The notes below the pieces were generated by a model, which worked only from the letters and a program-made list of their open reading frames with translations, had not been told where the DNA came from and did no database searches. Below are positions 63,513-64,000 of a stretch of DNA of 64,000 nucleotides, piece after piece (within the stretch, counting starts at the first letter, position 1; the number at the start of each line of letters is the position of its first letter). A program made the position numbers and the translations under genes. Origin of the DNA: Stigmatella aurantiaca DW4/3-1 (GTDB lineage: Bacteria > Myxococcota > Myxococcia > Myxococcales > Myxococcaceae). The stretch covers positions 7,706,893 to 7,770,892 of the forward strand of contig NC_014623.1 of assembly GCF_000165485.1 (NCBI RefSeq), given 5' to 3'.

Positions 63513-64000
63513 TCACGCCAGCTTCCGCGCCGCGCTCGCCGTCACCACCGGCCGAGCAGGGGCCGTGGCCAGGGCCGCAGCCCCCGGGGCCCGTGCCTGG
63601 TGCGCCCTCAAGCGGAGCGTGAGGACCACCAGCGCCACCGCGAGCCCCGTGACCATTCCCCCCAATGCCACCAACAGCGCCCGGAACCGCAGGGGCTGTG
63701 CGCGGCTCACCGGCGCCACCTCCCCCCGCGCGGAGGCCTCGTCCACCAAGAGCGAAACGGCTTCCGGAGACAGTCCCTCCACGCCTCCGGCAATGAGCGC
63801 CTGAAGCCTGTCCTGGGACTGCCGAAGCCGGTCCGCCTGTCCAGACGCGGTCCGCAACAGGGCAGAGGCCTTGGCAGCCGATGGTGCGTGTCCTGGGCGC
63901 GCGGGCGGCGGCACCATCAGGTGCACACGGGCCACCAGGACCCCTTCCATCCCCTGAAGCGTCTTCTCGATGCCACGCTCCAGGACCCGGGTCCGGCAAA
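63513..64000 (-). CDS. sctJ: Type III secretion inner ring lipoprotein SctJ (5' end outside the window)
   Basis: C-terminal 162 residues of an SctJ/FliF-family ring protein. The frame enters at base 64000 with RVLERGIEKTLQGMEGVLVA and RVHLMVPPP, the ring-building RBM core of SctJ. After an Ala/Ser helix the protein has a C-terminal TM segment (FRALLVALGGMVTGLAVALV) and a short basic tail, as in SctJ. The start, signal peptide and lipobox lie beyond the window. First gene of the visible T3SS operon. Confidence 0.88.
   Translation of the reverse strand, partial: CRTRVLERGIEKTLQGMEGVLVARVHLMVPPPARPGHAPSAAKASALLRTASGQADRLRQSQDRLQALIAGGVEGLSPEAVSLLVDEASARGEVAPVSRAQPLRFRALLVALGGMVTGLAVALVVLTLRLRAHQARAPGAAALATAPARPVVTASAARKLA

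Noticed and set aside
56506..64000. Flagellar biosynthesis operon
   Set aside because: Although a FliO-like gene is present, no flagellin, hook or motor genes appear, SctJ is shorter than FliF, and myxobacteria of this group have no flagella.

Overview
The window is a GC-rich bacterial chromosome segment (about 70% GC by eye, strong G/C in third codon positions). The gene content points to a myxobacterium of the Cystobacterineae (Stigmatella, Myxococcus, Archangium and relatives). Indicators are carD with an acidic region plus AT-hooks followed by carG, many serine-rich or Cys-rich lipoproteins, a myxobacterial PilZ paralogue, a Ser/Thr kinase with a C-terminal TM segment and Cys-rich tail, a single-CXXCG member of the double-CXXCG (SitI6-like) family, and a non-flagellar type III secretion locus. 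The species cannot be named from the sequence alone.

Layout. 1-5393 (minus) is the start of the division and cell wall (dcw) cluster in transcription order mraZ, a STAS-domain gene, rsmH, ftsL, ftsI, murE (cut by the window edge), with MraZ boxes in front. 5761-9683 holds a PilZ protein, a two-gene lipoprotein/APP1-phosphatase unit, a small exported protein and carD. 9751-13705 holds carG, an envelope protein, a GT39-type glycosyltransferase and a lipoprotein. 13799-15412 is ahcY with a SAH riboswitch in front and a terminator behind. 15606-18683 is a tandem pair of M35-like metalloprotease lipoproteins followed by a lipoprotein that resembles their N-terminal domain alone. 18702-21038 encodes two beta-barrel-like proteins, divergent from a Ser/Thr kinase (21357-22715). 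22712-24474 is a sharply bounded low-GC segment (a sulfotransferase-like protein and an aspartyl/asparaginyl hydroxylase). It is joined by overlapping codons to a native SRPBCC-ArsR pair (24471-25426).

25597-28019 has small Cys-rich exported proteins. 28121-34295 is a complete STM4011-STM4015-type cluster: a WGR/LRR protein and an ATP-grasp protein on the plus strand, converging with HAD, sulfatase-like, HemN-like radical SAM and second radical SAM genes on the minus strand. Small secreted Cys-rich proteins lie upstream of both arms. 34942-37473 has two S1-family proteases, then the CXXCG-family gene. 38454-43733 is catabolic and regulatory: a GlxA-type regulator, a cysteine hydrolase, an Fe-dependent alcohol dehydrogenase, a glutamine-synthetase-family enzyme and a class I amidotransferase, the last three suggesting amine breakdown by gamma-glutamylation. 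43746-56499 is mainly housekeeping: AI-2E transporter, rho, ligA, acyP, RNase E/G, YihY and an HU/IHF protein. 56506-64000 (minus) is a type III secretion export-apparatus operon, sctJ (partial), an unknown gene, sctQ, a FliO-like gene, sctR, S, T, U and V, with short gaps or overlaps between genes.

The parts that most deserve attention are the STM4011-4015-type cluster with its small secreted proteins, the low-GC hydroxylase/sulfotransferase cassette, the M35 protease pair with its stand-alone N-domain homologue, and the FliO-containing type III locus. No tRNA, rRNA, CRISPR array or intact insertion sequence was seen.
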